From Manduca sexta (Eukaryota > Arthropoda > Insecta > Lepidoptera > Sphingidae): a DNA stretch of 64,000 nucleotides. The stretch's first letter is position 1, and each line of letters opens with the position of its first letter. The stretch is from contig NC_051134.1 of NCBI RefSeq assembly GCF_014839805.1, positions 7,409,170 to 7,473,169 on the forward strand, read 5' to 3'. Both the position numbers and the translations under genes were made by a program. This document shows positions 1-8,749 of this stretch, piece after piece. Under the pieces are notes generated by a model that searched no databases, was not told the DNA's origin, and saw only the letters and a program-made list of their open reading frames with translations.

Positions 1-245
1 ATGAGATAATTAATTTAATAATTATTGAAGTGGAAGTGAAGAAAGAAGTGGCGTCTGCATAGATAAGGATATAGAAAAAAAAGTACCGAATTATTTATGA
101 TTGGTTTAAGGGTAAAATTTTAAATTCCAAATAATCCTGGGGTAAAGAGAAATTATGATCTGGCAACACTGCATAGACCGTGCTAATCTCAGGCAATCTC
201 AGGTTACTGTGTAACAACCAGAATTCTATATAAATAAATATTCTA

Positions 246-573
246 TTCCATATCATGTGGCAGCTAAAACATAAATAAATACATCTCATAACCATAACCT
301 CCCTGGGTGTACAAATGATTTAATTAATTGAAATATTCATCGATTTATTTTAAACCGAAACACTATTTTTTATTTACTTACATCAAAGTGATCCTCACAG
401 AACTAAATCGGCAAGTCTGCAGACATTCCGTCGTAGGTTCGTCTTGCTAAGTGCAACCACTTTATTCGTATATCTGCTTTTCGTGGTACATCAATAAATA
501 ATTTGTTTGGTAAAGATATAGAAGTATTATTACATTCAGGTACGACGCACCAACGATATTTTTTGCGGTCCAT
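246..573 (-). pseudogene. Broken THAP-domain zinc-finger gene, two exons
   Basis: Read on the minus strand from an ATG at 573, 64 codons give a THAP (C2CH) DNA-binding domain. It has the N-terminal WCVVPEC cysteine pair (residues 9-15), a basic middle with PRKAD and KWL (30-40), and the closing FCEDHFD motif (58-64). Exon 1 ends at 382 exactly before a GTAAGT donor (376-381). A 118-base intron ends in TTTTAG, and exon 2 resumes in phase at 263 with LPHDME, which from memory of insect THAP proteins is the expected continuation. Codon 57 is a TAG stop just before the last Cys-His pair, and a second TAG follows LPHDME, so the copy is dead. THAP domains bind DNA and occur in host regulators and in transposon-derived proteins; which this came from cannot be told. 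Further exons may be lost or lie off the left edge. Confidence 0.75.
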
Positions 574-744
574 TATGATTAACGATTAAACAATCTGTAA
601 ACGTTAAGCTGGAAGATAGTAACAACGTCCCGTATAAATTAATAATAATTATTAGAGCAGTTCTGTCAAAAAACACCTTTAAAGCATTAAAATAACACAA
701 CGCGGTATGACATCCAGATGACGTCTGTTTGTTTACATTTTACC

Positions 745-758
745 CACGTGTGACGTCA
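745..758. promoter_or_regulatory. Abutting E-box and CRE palindromes
   Basis: CACGTG (745-750) is immediately followed by TGACGTCA (751-758). Both are full palindromes, the consensus sites of bHLH and CREB/ATF factors respectively. They lie about 170 bases upstream of the ATG of the broken THAP gene on the minus strand, a reasonable promoter distance. A second TGACGTC lies close by near 719. Use as a promoter is inference. Confidence 0.35.
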
Positions 759-1200
759 TGCGCCGTGATTGGTGTTTCATTTGCCGTAAAGAATAGACTA
801 AAAATATTATAATTATTGTATTTTATTTATTGATTTAAAAATACAAATCACAACTCTTTTACAAAAACAAATATGAGATAAAAATTTTAATATTACAAAC
901 TTTACTTTATACTGAATTTCAGATTTTTTGGTAATACCTGTCCGGTCCCCTATTGTATCTACCAAGTCAAATAATAAATGTTCAGCAGTTGTGAGTATAA
1001 TTGAAGTTCTGTTTTCACAAAGGAAAGCATTAGATTTTATTATTTATAAATTAATTATTTACTTTTGTTTGAATATATTATAAAATGTGATAACTTTAGA
1101 AATGAAAGGAAATACATCTTACATTTTATATAAAGAGCGCAAGAAGAACAGTTTTATTTTAATGAAAATTAAGTAACTAATTGTCTAATAGTAGATACAT
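759..1200. other. AT-rich stretch, nothing identified
   Basis: Very AT-rich sequence with oligo-A and oligo-T runs and no open frame, tRNA-like box or recognisable repeat. It separates the THAP remnant from the LINE tail. Confidence 0.5.
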
Positions 1201-1207
1201 AATAAAG

Positions 1208-1365
1208 ACCGAGGGAAAAAGACCTAGGGGCCGCAACCGAAGAGATGGTCGGACCAGATCTCCGAACGGCTGGAAATCCCCATCAGCTCCACCCTTCATC
1301 AGGCGACGGATCGTATCAACTGGAAACAGTTTTCGAAACGTAGAAGGAGACACGACCCTCAGTAA
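1208..1365 (+). pseudogene. C-terminal tail of a non-LTR retrotransposon ORF2 (fragment)
   Basis: One frame reads GKRPRGR; after a single-base slip near 1235 the next frame reads RWSDQISERLEIP and then DRINWKQ, ending at TAA 1363-1365. The pattern RPRGRP-x-x-RW-x-D-x-I followed by D-R-x-x-W is the usual extreme C-terminus of insect LINE reverse-transcriptase proteins. No RT or endonuclease core remains. Clade (RTE-, CR1- or Jockey-like) cannot be set from so little. The frameshift shows that it is decayed. Confidence 0.55.
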
Positions 1366-1699
1366 TGGGGGAGCGATTAAGAAGAATATACATAATCACT
1401 ATTATTTACTTATCGTAAGTCGATATTTAACTCTATAACATCAAAATGCTGTTACACCGTAACACAAAAACAAACCAACATGGTTAACATATTATGTTAA
1501 TCATTAGCTTAACTAACCGCCCATTTGACTTATTTTGTTTCTCGGTATCGGATTGGTGATTCTAAATAATGCAAACATATAAGTACAGATTTCCGTGCGT
1601 ACCTATTTTTGTGACTATTGGTAATGTACTAAATTTTCTCAGGCATATTGAAGCACGCTCATTAAAATAACAAGCCGAATAGACACATTGCAGTGACGT

Positions 1700-1732
1700 C
1701 TGTGGCGTGACTGTGGCGCGGCTGTGGCGTCG
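1700..1732 (+). repeat. Three tandem 11-bp CTGTGGCGnnn units
   Basis: CTGTGGCGTGA, CTGTGGCGCGG and CTGTGGCGTCG follow one another without gaps. The GC-rich unit is unlike its AT-rich surroundings. It lies just after a TGACGTC half-CRE at about 1693. Confidence 0.7.
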
Positions 1733-2009
1733 TAATTAGGTGCGACACGAGGCGACACACGGCTCAATAAGCAGCCATTTATGTCAACATTTGGCATACA
1801 CGCGTATTGGTAGTGACATCTGATGGGAGCTGAATGAGGGATCCAGTTGTTGTATGAATGCTTGTAATAATGTTATAAGCCACAGCAATAAATTGTTGAT
1901 CCACTAATAATTCTCATTTCTGTTTCTATACCTCGGAAAGAAGATCGCACATGATTTTAAAACAGCGTTTATTATATTTCAAACTACATTTTTCTTATAC
2001 TAACACAGC

Positions 2010-2222
2010 AAGGTGACTCACTGCACCTGATGAAAGGTGGAGTGGGGTCCAATACAATTTCGACTGACGAGAGATGATTACGCGTCGGCAGTCGACACAA
2101 TTATGCCAGCCTGTTGGAACCGGATATACACAGGCTGATCCCGGAACGTGGGCCACTATGGCGGGTTTTAACACCTTGTGTCCTGTGGTCGCTGGGCAGA
2201 TATAAAATATAACCTACCACCA
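2010..2222 (+). repeat. Dispersed repeat family C, copy 1
   Basis: The segment shares ordered blocks with the copy at 20.1 kb: a start with CACTGCAC-TGATG, then CAGTCGACACAATTATGC, CCTGTTGGA, GGCTGATC, GGCCACTATG, CCTTGTGT, GTGGTCGCT and an end TATAAAATAT-CCTACCACCAGCA. Inverted copies lie at 25.8 and 43.4 kb. The repeated, constant end suggests a SINE or a LINE 3' end, but no A or B box or coding tail was recognised. It ends about 40 bases left of the Harbinger insertion. Confidence 0.65.
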
Positions 2223-2807
2223 GCATCATTACATTTCCAACTAAATAATTGTAATCAACTAACGCCCGAAATTAATAATGTATCTACTATCCAAGACAGA
2301 AACCTATCTTAGATTGCCGACTATCTTTCGATTGGTCTCCTATCGGCATGCCAATATCCTAACTCGCCTATCCTTGCTTGCCTTCAACGATAGATCGCTG
2401 GCAATCCTTTCCAGATGCGTTCCCTCCTGACCATTCCATTTTATGCAGAATATTCCATTCGTAAAAAATACTTTTGTATTTTCCATACAAACTATTCGTT
2501 TCAATATTTGCCTAATTGCGACTTGGAGTAATAAAAAAATATTTTATGTATTTTAGCCCTCAAAAGAAATAATTAATAATTAGTACATGTCATATTTAAG
2601 ATACAAACTTTTTAATTAGTTTCAAAATGGAACGTGAGTAATGTGGTTGCTGACATATTTTGACACTGAAGTTTAATAACATTGTTCATAATATATTAAT
2701 AAATCTTTAAGGGATTTAGTTTTTAGTATGAAGTACGCAGTAAACTTGGTGCCATATAATAATAATTGGACTCTGTACACATTATCCAGTGTTATGGAAC
2801 AAATTAC

Positions 2808-3069
2808 AATTCCGTTATACATAATTGTTGCATAACTTTAACCGTTTATGCAGCGCACGCAACGGAAGCTCTCAAAAGTAATCAATTTTAGCCGTTTTTG
2901 GTCCCATTGGTCATAGTGTGATAATATACATATACCCTATAATAGCCATCCTCAATAAATGAGCTATCCAACACTACAAGAATTTTTCAATTCGAACCGG
3001 AAGTTCCTGAGACCAGCGCGGTCATTGGTTCAAACGAACATACTCTTCAGCTTTATATAATAGTATAGA
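2808..3069 (-). mobile_element. Helitron 5'-end fragment inside the outer Harbinger copy
   Basis: Read on the minus strand from 3069, it opens with the Lep1-like 5' terminus TCTATACTATTATATAAAGC, then CTGAAGAG, one 122-bp-type unit (CCGGTTCGAATTG and TTGGATAGC blocks) and the GCTTCCGTTGCGTGCGC block. The 3' part with the hairpin and CTAG is missing. The same fragment occupies the equivalent place in the inner Harbinger copy, so it was already present in their common ancestor. Confidence 0.75.
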
Positions 3070-3209
3070 TAATGTATGGGAATTTTGCCTGTTTCTATGT
3101 TTTAACTTTCAACTAATAAAACTATGTTAATTTGTAATTATTATTTTGAATTACAAATGTAGATAAGCAATAAAATAAATAGCAGTGATTGTAAAGGTAT
3201 TTTATTTTA

Positions 3210-3453
3210 CTAAGTAAAGAAGTTATTTGTTAATGCTGTTCTTTCTCCAACATCTTGATTCTCTATATTGTTCTCATAATTAATAATATCAGCAGTTGAT
3301 AATTCCACTTGGGTTGCAATTTCCTCTAGCCTGTGATTCCGACAAATATTGTGCAAAACTGCAGTTGCAATTATTATTGTTTGAACTTTAGGTAAAGATA
3401 AACGCAATGTCAATGCAATCACAGGGAAGCGACGTTTCCATGTACCAAATGTC
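3210..3453 (-). pseudogene. Harbinger (HARBI1-like) transposase, C-terminal exon, outer copy
   Basis: After a TTTTCAG acceptor (AG at 3454-3455), the minus strand reads TFGTWKRRFPVIALTLRL and then the family-typical ATAVLHNICRNHRLEE, ending NNFFT-stop at 3210. The TFG-x-WK-x-RF and VLHNICR blocks are hallmarks of the PIF/Harbinger nuclease C-terminus. Here the frame is intact through RRFP, whereas the inner copy has lost one base there. The residues just upstream, where the last catalytic acid normally sits, are absent because the central exons are deleted. Confidence 0.85.
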
Positions 3454-3633
3454 CTGAAAAAGATAATATAAATATTTCCTATTCCTCAGCAAAAGTTGAT
3501 GGAATGGAGAAACACCATAGCCCCTTGTTAGTACCTATCTAATAGTTCGGTAGGTACGGTATTTTTTGTAAATAATGTCAAAAATTATTTACCTTGTACA
3601 TAGAAGTAACACGAATATACGAGATCAGTTTAA

Positions 3634-3821
3634 CTAACAATGATTGGCAAGCAGATGTCGAAAGCCTAATCCAAACGTGAAATCAAACTCATCTAGGGTC
3701 TGCATGTAGTTAACTCTTTTCATTACCCGTGATGAAGCGCGACTTTCAGTTTCGCTATCAGTATCGCTAGTCCCTCCAAATCACTGTCGTCACTGTCACT
3801 AGAGAATATGGATATTTCCAT
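3634..3821 (-). pseudogene. Harbinger transposase, N-terminal remnant, outer copy
   Basis: From ATG at 3821 the minus strand reads an acidic start (MEISIFSSDSDDSDLEGL). After a 1-base frame slip it continues through SDTDSETESRASSR to MKRVNYMQTLDEFDF and a stop. The LDEFDF-x-x-x-F block is characteristic of the start of Harbinger transposases. The slip is shared with the inner copy, so both descend from an already defective element. Confidence 0.65.
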
Positions 3822-4437
3822 TGCCTTTTCGTTTCCCTTAAAACCAGTGTAAGCGATATTCAAAACATATTGAGTAAAATGAGGAATTGGTCCGATTGGA
3901 AAATGCGATTGTTTACAACAATCAAATCAAATGTCAAAACGGGTAGATAGAGTATTGGCAAGCGTAAACTGTCATTTTCAAACAGAGGGTAATCTATGAT
4001 CTGTAATCCGTCCTCTCAAAGATCGATTATTGCTAGAGATAGCTTACTGAATCTATGGATTGGTTATTGGCATGGTTTATCCATAAAAACGAATGAATTA
4101 TCAATCTTACGCCCGAAATTAATAACCAATCCTAATCCAATGTATGCCATCTAAGATTGATAATTCATTCGTTTTTATGGATAAAGCATGCCAATAACCA
4201 ATCCATAGATTGAGTAAGCTATCTCTAACAATAATCGATCTTTGAGAGGACGGATTTCAGTCATAGATTACCCTCTGTTTGAAAATGACAGTTTACGCTT
4301 GCCAATACTCTATCTACCCGTTTTGACATTTGATTTGATTGTTGTAAACAATCGCATTTTCCAATCGGACCAATTCCTCAGTTTACTCCATATGTTTTGA
4401 ATATCGCTTACACTGATTTTAAGGAAACGAAAAGGCA

Positions 4438-4625
4438 ATGGAAATATCCATATTCTCTAGTGACAGTGACGACAGTGATTTGGAGGGACTAGCGATACTG
4501 ATAGCGAAACTGAAAGTCGCGCTTCATCACGGGTAATGAAAAGAGTTAATTACATGCAGACCCTGGATGAGTTTGATTTCACGTTTAGATTAGGCTTTCG
4601 AAATCTGCTTGCCAATCAGTGTTAG
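4438..4625 (+). pseudogene. Harbinger transposase, N-terminal remnant, inner copy
   Basis: ATG at 4438 opens the same acidic N-terminus as in the outer copy, with the same 1-base slip before SDTDSETESR. It runs through YMQTLDEFDFTFRLGFRNLL to a stop at 4623-4625. It keeps R where the outer copy has G in the FDFTF-x-LGF block. Together with the C-terminal exon downstream it shows an internally deleted transposase gene. Confidence 0.65.
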
Positions 4626-4825
4626 TTAAACTGATCTCGTATATTCGTGTTACTTCTATGTACAAGGTAAATAATTTTTGACATTATTTATAAACAATAC
4701 CGTACCTACTGAACTATTAGATAGGTACTAACAAGGGCAATTGCGTCGTTTTTCAGGAACTATGGTGTTTCTCCATTCCATCAACTTTTGCTGAGGAATA
4801 GGAAATATTTATATTATCTTTTCAG

Positions 4826-5068
4826 GACATTTGGTACATGGAAACGTCGCTTCCTGTGATTGCATTGACATTGTGTTTATCTTTACTTAAAGTTCAAACA
4901 ATAATAATTGCAACTGCAGTTTTGCACAATATTTGTCGGAATCACAGGCTAGAGGAAATTCCAACCGAAGTGGAGTTATCAACTGCTGATATTATTAATT
5001 ATGAGAACAATATAGAGAATCAAGATGTTGGAGAAAGAACAGCATTAACAAATAACTTCTTTACTTAG
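4826..5068 (+). pseudogene. Harbinger transposase, C-terminal exon, inner copy
   Basis: The acceptor TTTTCAG ends at 4825. A base missing from the CCC run after CGCTT breaks the frame, so the open frame from the ATG at 4838 begins METSLPVIALTL instead of continuing from WKRRFP. It then matches the outer copy through TAVLHNICRNHRLEE to NNFFT-stop at 5068, with substitutions such as R to C, P to L, A to P and Q to E. The ATG is incidental. No functional protein is expected. Confidence 0.85.
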
Positions 5069-5208
5069 TAAAATAAAATACCTTTACAATCACTGCTATT
5101 TATTTTATTGCTTATCTACATTTGTAATTCAAAATAATAATTACAAATTAACATAGTTTTATTAGTTGAAAGTTAAAACATAGAAACAGGCAAAATTTCC
5201 ATACATTA

Positions 5209-5460
5209 TCTATACTATTATATAAAGCTGAAGAGTATGTTCGTTTGAACGCGCTGGTCTCAGGAACTTCCGGTTCGAATTGAAAATTCTTGTAGTGTTG
5301 GATAGCCCATTTATTGAGGATGGCTATTATAAGGTATATCATCACACTATGACCAATGGGACCAAAAACGGCTAAAATTGATTACTTTTGAGAGCTTCCG
5401 TTGCGTGCGCTGCATAAACGGTTAAAGTTATGCAACAATTATGTATAACGGAATTGTAAT
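5209..5460 (+). mobile_element. Helitron 5'-end fragment inside the inner Harbinger copy
   Basis: It begins TCTATACTATTATATAAAGC after an A at 5208 and runs through the CTTCCGGTTCGAATTG, TTGGATAGCCC and GCTTCCGTTGCGTGCGC blocks to about 5460, then passes into Harbinger sequence. It mirrors the fragment at 2808-3069. The CTAG 3' terminus is absent. Confidence 0.75.
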
Positions 5461-6053
5461 TTGTTCCATAACACTGGATAATGTGTACAGAGTCCAATTA
5501 TTATTATATGGCACCGATTTTACTGCGTACTTCATACTAAAAACCTTCCTTTAAAGATTTATTAATATATTATGAACAATGTTATTAAACTTCAGTGTCA
5601 AAATATGTTAGCAACCACATTACTCACGTTCCATTTTGAAACTAATTAAAAGTTTGTATCTAAAATAAGACAATTACTAATAATAAATTATTTCTTTTGA
5701 GGGCTAAAATACATAAAATATTTTTTATTACTCCAAGTCTTATTTTTCGCAATTAGGCAAATATTGAAACGAATAGTTTCTGTGGAAAATACAAAAGTAT
5801 TTTTTACGAATGGAATATTCTGCATAAAATGGAATGGTCAGGAGGGAACGCATCTGGAAAGGATTGCCAGCGATCTATCGATGAAGGCAAGCAAGGATAG
5901 GCGAGTTAAGATATTGGCATGCCGATAGGAGACCAATCGAAAGATAGTCGGCAATCTAAGATAGGTTTCAGTCTTGGATAGTAGATACATTATTAATTTC
6001 GGGCGTTAGATGGCATACATTGGATTAGGATTGGTTATTAATTTCGGGCGTAA

Positions 6054-7070
6054 ATAACCACACCTAATGTTATCTTACTCGAATGCAGGGTAACAACAGA
6101 TTTTTCAAGCATGCTGATTCAATGATTCGTTTAAGATTTTACAGTCCGTCTCTAGCCTAATGTCTACTCCCTGTGTGAATCCAGTCACAAGCAAATCTGG
6201 TTAGAAATCAAAACATGCTCTACGTGGAAATCGAACCAAAAACTTCTCGTTCCTCAGCGCTACGAAGGCGGAAAAACATCTATCTACCTTATATAGGTCA
6301 TAGGTAAGACCTAAGAACTCTAACCGTAGTTACTTATCCTGAATGAAACACAGGGGGCAAAAAGGGAATCCGAGGGTATCTCCTTTGAATGTGCTTTTCT
6401 TTGACGGAAAAATGCTCCCTCCTTTGTAAGGGCGCGGGGTACACCGCAGCCCCCGCAGGAGTCCGTGCTCGACGTACAGCTAATCGAGGTCGAGGACCTT
6501 GATTAACCACAAGAGAAGTGAGCATAATATGTATATAAACATATTATATATCCCAACAACACATGGTATATTCCTAACATCAAAGTAGTTAGGGCCACTA
6601 ACACTAATGGTTAATTCAAATACCAAGGTAAGATAGGTGATGTATTTTTGGAATCAATATCTCATATAAAATCTCACTGACCCGCGTAATTAAACCTGGT
6701 ATCTCATGCCCTTCACGACCTAATTATTACAATAATGGCGCGTACAAATATCCGCCACAATTTAAACGTTTTTTTAATGAAACCTGCACGCGGAAATGGA
6801 GCTGTATTTATTCAGGAGACGAGATACGTGATCGTCATTAAGCCGGGCACAATCGCGGCTTAAAATATTTACATTTAATCGCTATTGTTTCATATGTAAT
6901 GAGGGAGATTGCCGCGGCTCAACCTATAGGTCATTGTAAAGTTAACATTTACAAAAGAATTTACATTTATACATTTAATCATTGCACCCCATAATGTACT
7001 TAGTTCTTATTGATATAAAGTACGTCATTGTTACTATAGAATGCAAGACTGCTTTCGCAAAATCAAAACT
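6054..7070. other. Non-coding stretch with an unplaced GC-richer segment at 6334-6525
   Basis: Mostly AT-rich. The part at 6334-6525 is GC-richer and reads on the minus strand as an open 63-codon frame rich in R, P and A. It resembles a degraded repeat edge more than a gene, but I could not assign it. Confidence 0.35.
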
Positions 7071-7077
7071 CAAAGAA

Positions 7078-7250
7078 TCTTTACGGTTGGTACGATTGCA
7101 TATTGTGGTAGCGCGGGAATTGAACACGCAACCTCTCAGTTTACAAGCTGAACTGCATAGACCGTGACATCCTCAATTCTTCTACATTGTACAAAGCGGA
7201 TCACTTACCATCAGGTGGCTCACTCATTTGCATTCTTTTATAAAAAATAT
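7078..7250 (-). repeat. tRNA-related SINE or LINE-end fragment
   Basis: On the minus strand CGTGTTCAATTCCCGCG resembles a tRNA T-arm and pol III B box, next to an anticodon-arm-like inverted pair (CTTGTAAACTGAG). It is followed on the plus strand by CTTACCATCAGGTGGCTCAC, a motif common at lepidopteran retroelement ends. No complete tRNA cloverleaf is present, so a true tRNA gene is unlikely. Confidence 0.4.
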
Positions 7251-7548
7251 ATATCCTGGGACCTTTTTTGGGATAAAAACTACCCGATAAGAGGGTGCCC
7301 ACTATACGCGAAACATGTTTGGAAACATTCGGGTGCGGAGTCACGTACTAACAAACACTCCGGAGTTCTCACATGTTGATAGTAATTTGGTGTTGTTGTG
7401 GTGGTGAAAATTCAAATGAGTAAAATATGGTGTTTAGTAATCAAATAAAATATTAATCAGTTTTAATTGAAAATCTCAAATTAGTCTATTCTACGTAGAT
7501 TGCAGTAAGAAAGGCCGTCAAAGATTACAAGTACCATTATATTATGAA

Positions 7549-8381
7549 CTAGCTTCCGCTCGCAGCGTCGCCCGCGTGGATTTCGGACTTCAAAAATGGA
7601 GGAGGTGCTCAATTTGTCGGGATGTTTTTTTAATGTATGGTGGTATGCAGGTGGTCCGATTGTCCGGTCAGGGTCTGGTGATGGGATCCTGGTGAAATCG
7701 AAGGAAGCTTATAGCATGATTCAGTATTCACGCGTGATGGCTTATTATTAGCGTACCTATTTCATGTATAACTTTGGTGTTTCTATACCGATTTCTATGA
7801 TTCTTTTTTATGGAATATTTAATAATGTTAACTATTTAAATTAGGGATGACTGAGAGTGTTATAAAAGTAAGAGTAGACAAATATAATGAGAAAGCTTCG
7901 AACTGCTAAGCTATCGGGAGTTACACGTGTTATTGTGAGTCAACCATAAAAGATAGAAATATGCTGTCGTGGGATATTTTTTACATAATTTTAAGGAGAA
8001 CATTTCCGTCATACATGATTTCTGCGTAGCTTTAACCATTAAGGTTGCACACGCGACGGAAGCTTAAAAATGGAGTAACTTCTCCCGTTTTCCCAACATT
8101 TCCCTTCACTGCTCTGCTCCTATTAATTGTAGCGTGATGAAAAGTATACTATAACCAGCACAGGAGTATGACAAATAATTGTACCAAGTTTCGTTAAAAT
8201 CCGTCGAGTAGTTTTTGTTTCTATAACGGTTATACAGACAGACAGACAGACAGACAGACAAAAATTTTACTAATTGCATTTTTGGCATCAGTATCGATCC
8301 CTAATCACCCCCTGATAGTTATTTTGGAAATATATTTCATGTACAGAATTGACCTCTCTACAGATTTATTATAAGTATAGA
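7549..8381 (-). mobile_element. Non-autonomous Helitron (Lep1-like), 833 bp
   Basis: Read on the minus strand, it starts with TC at 8381 after a host A and ends with CTAG at 7549 before a host T. That is the A-T insertion rule and the CTRR terminus of Helitrons. A GC-rich near-hairpin (CGCGGGCGACGCTGCG) lies just inside the 3' end. It carries a (CAGA)n tract. About 510 bases of its 5' part (roughly 7865-8381) are nearly identical, inverted, to 14795-15320, while its 3' 300 bases are different. No Rep/helicase coding is seen. Confidence 0.75.
8234..8260 (+). repeat. (CAGA)n microsatellite in a Helitron
   Basis: About six and a half CAGA units. The tract lies at the same internal place as the longer GTCT tract at 14917-14959, so it is part of the element and varies in copy number between copies. 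Confidence 0.9.
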
Positions 8382-8402
8382 TAATCTGTAATCATCATTC
8401 TG

Positions 8403-8520
8403 CCTCGGTGGCGTAGTTGTATTGCGTGCGCCATGCGACATAACTTTTGTTCACTATCAACCCAGATTCTAGAGTTTATGTAGATATGGCGATAGACTCG
8501 CCTCTTATTACATCATAAAT
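8403..8520 (+). repeat. SINE family E, internally deleted copy
   Basis: It opens CCTCGGTGGCGTAGTTGTATT with an A-box-like TGGCGTAGTTGT (8409-8420), then jumps to the body blocks ATTCTAGAGTTTATG and GGCGATAGACTCGCC that are shared with the complete copies at 12.1 and 49.3 kb. It ends in an (AAATAAAT) tail. The B box is lost. Confidence 0.6.
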
Positions 8521-8683
8521 AAATAAATTAAAATGCTTTATTCATCACGTAGGCAAACATAGTTGCGCTTATAATAAGTATGTGAGAATATTCAATTATT
8601 ACTTAAATAAAGTCGCTTATATAACTAAAGCCATTTTATATTAAACATTAAATAAATGAAAGACTATAAAGTAAACAAAGAAG

Positions 8684-8746
8684 CCAGCTCGGGCTGGCTG
8701 GAAAGAACCACTTTTCGTCTGTGTGTTCATACGACTGACACACAGA
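8684..8746. other. Two adjacent small hairpins
   Basis: CCAGC-TCGG-GCTGG (8684-8697) is a 5-bp stem with a 4-base loop. TCTGTGTG (8718-8725) pairs with CACACAGA (8739-8746) across a 13-base loop. Nothing else identifies an RNA gene here. Confidence 0.35.
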
Positions 8747-8749
8747 TGA

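Larger units (their letters stand above)
4110..6005 (+). mobile_element. PIF/Harbinger element, inner copy nested in its sibling
   Basis: A complete 1,896-bp copy runs from CGCCCGAAATTAATAA at 4110 to TTATTAATTTCGGGCG ending at 6005, with TTA on each side (4107-4109 and 6006-6008). It lies inverted inside the outer copy, 42-45 bases from that copy's end. It still holds the uninterrupted form of the target it hit in its sibling (TAA at 4152-4154). The two copies are close: three mismatches in the first 190 or so aligned bases at the outer ends. It holds the same transposase remnants (4438-4625 and 4826-5068) and the same Helitron fragment (5209-5460). Confidence 0.92.
2263..6050 (-). mobile_element. 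PIF/Harbinger element, outer copy (split by a sibling copy)
   Basis: The element starts with CGCCCGAAATTAATAA at 2263 and ends with the inverse, TTATTAATTTCGGGCG, at 6050. It is flanked by TAA on both sides (2260-2262 and 6051-6053), the 3-bp TWA duplication typical of PIF/Harbinger. It is read on the minus strand. Removing the inner copy (4110-6005) and one TTA leaves about 1.89 kb (2263-4109 plus 6009-6050), nearly the same as the inner copy. It carries transposase remnants at 3634-3821 and 3210-3453 and a Helitron fragment at 2808-3069. The middle of the transposase, with the catalytic core, is missing, so it is non-autonomous. Confidence 0.9.

Noticed and set aside
2263..6050. Single giant foldback transposon with 1.85-kb terminal inverted repeats
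   Set aside because: The 42-base central spacer equals, inverted, the outermost 42 bases on the right. TTA and TAA duplications fall exactly at element ends, so two nested elements explain everything with no leftover.
7078..7168. A functional tRNA gene on the minus strand
   Set aside because: A T-arm-like block is present but acceptor and D arms do not form; better explained as SINE-derived.
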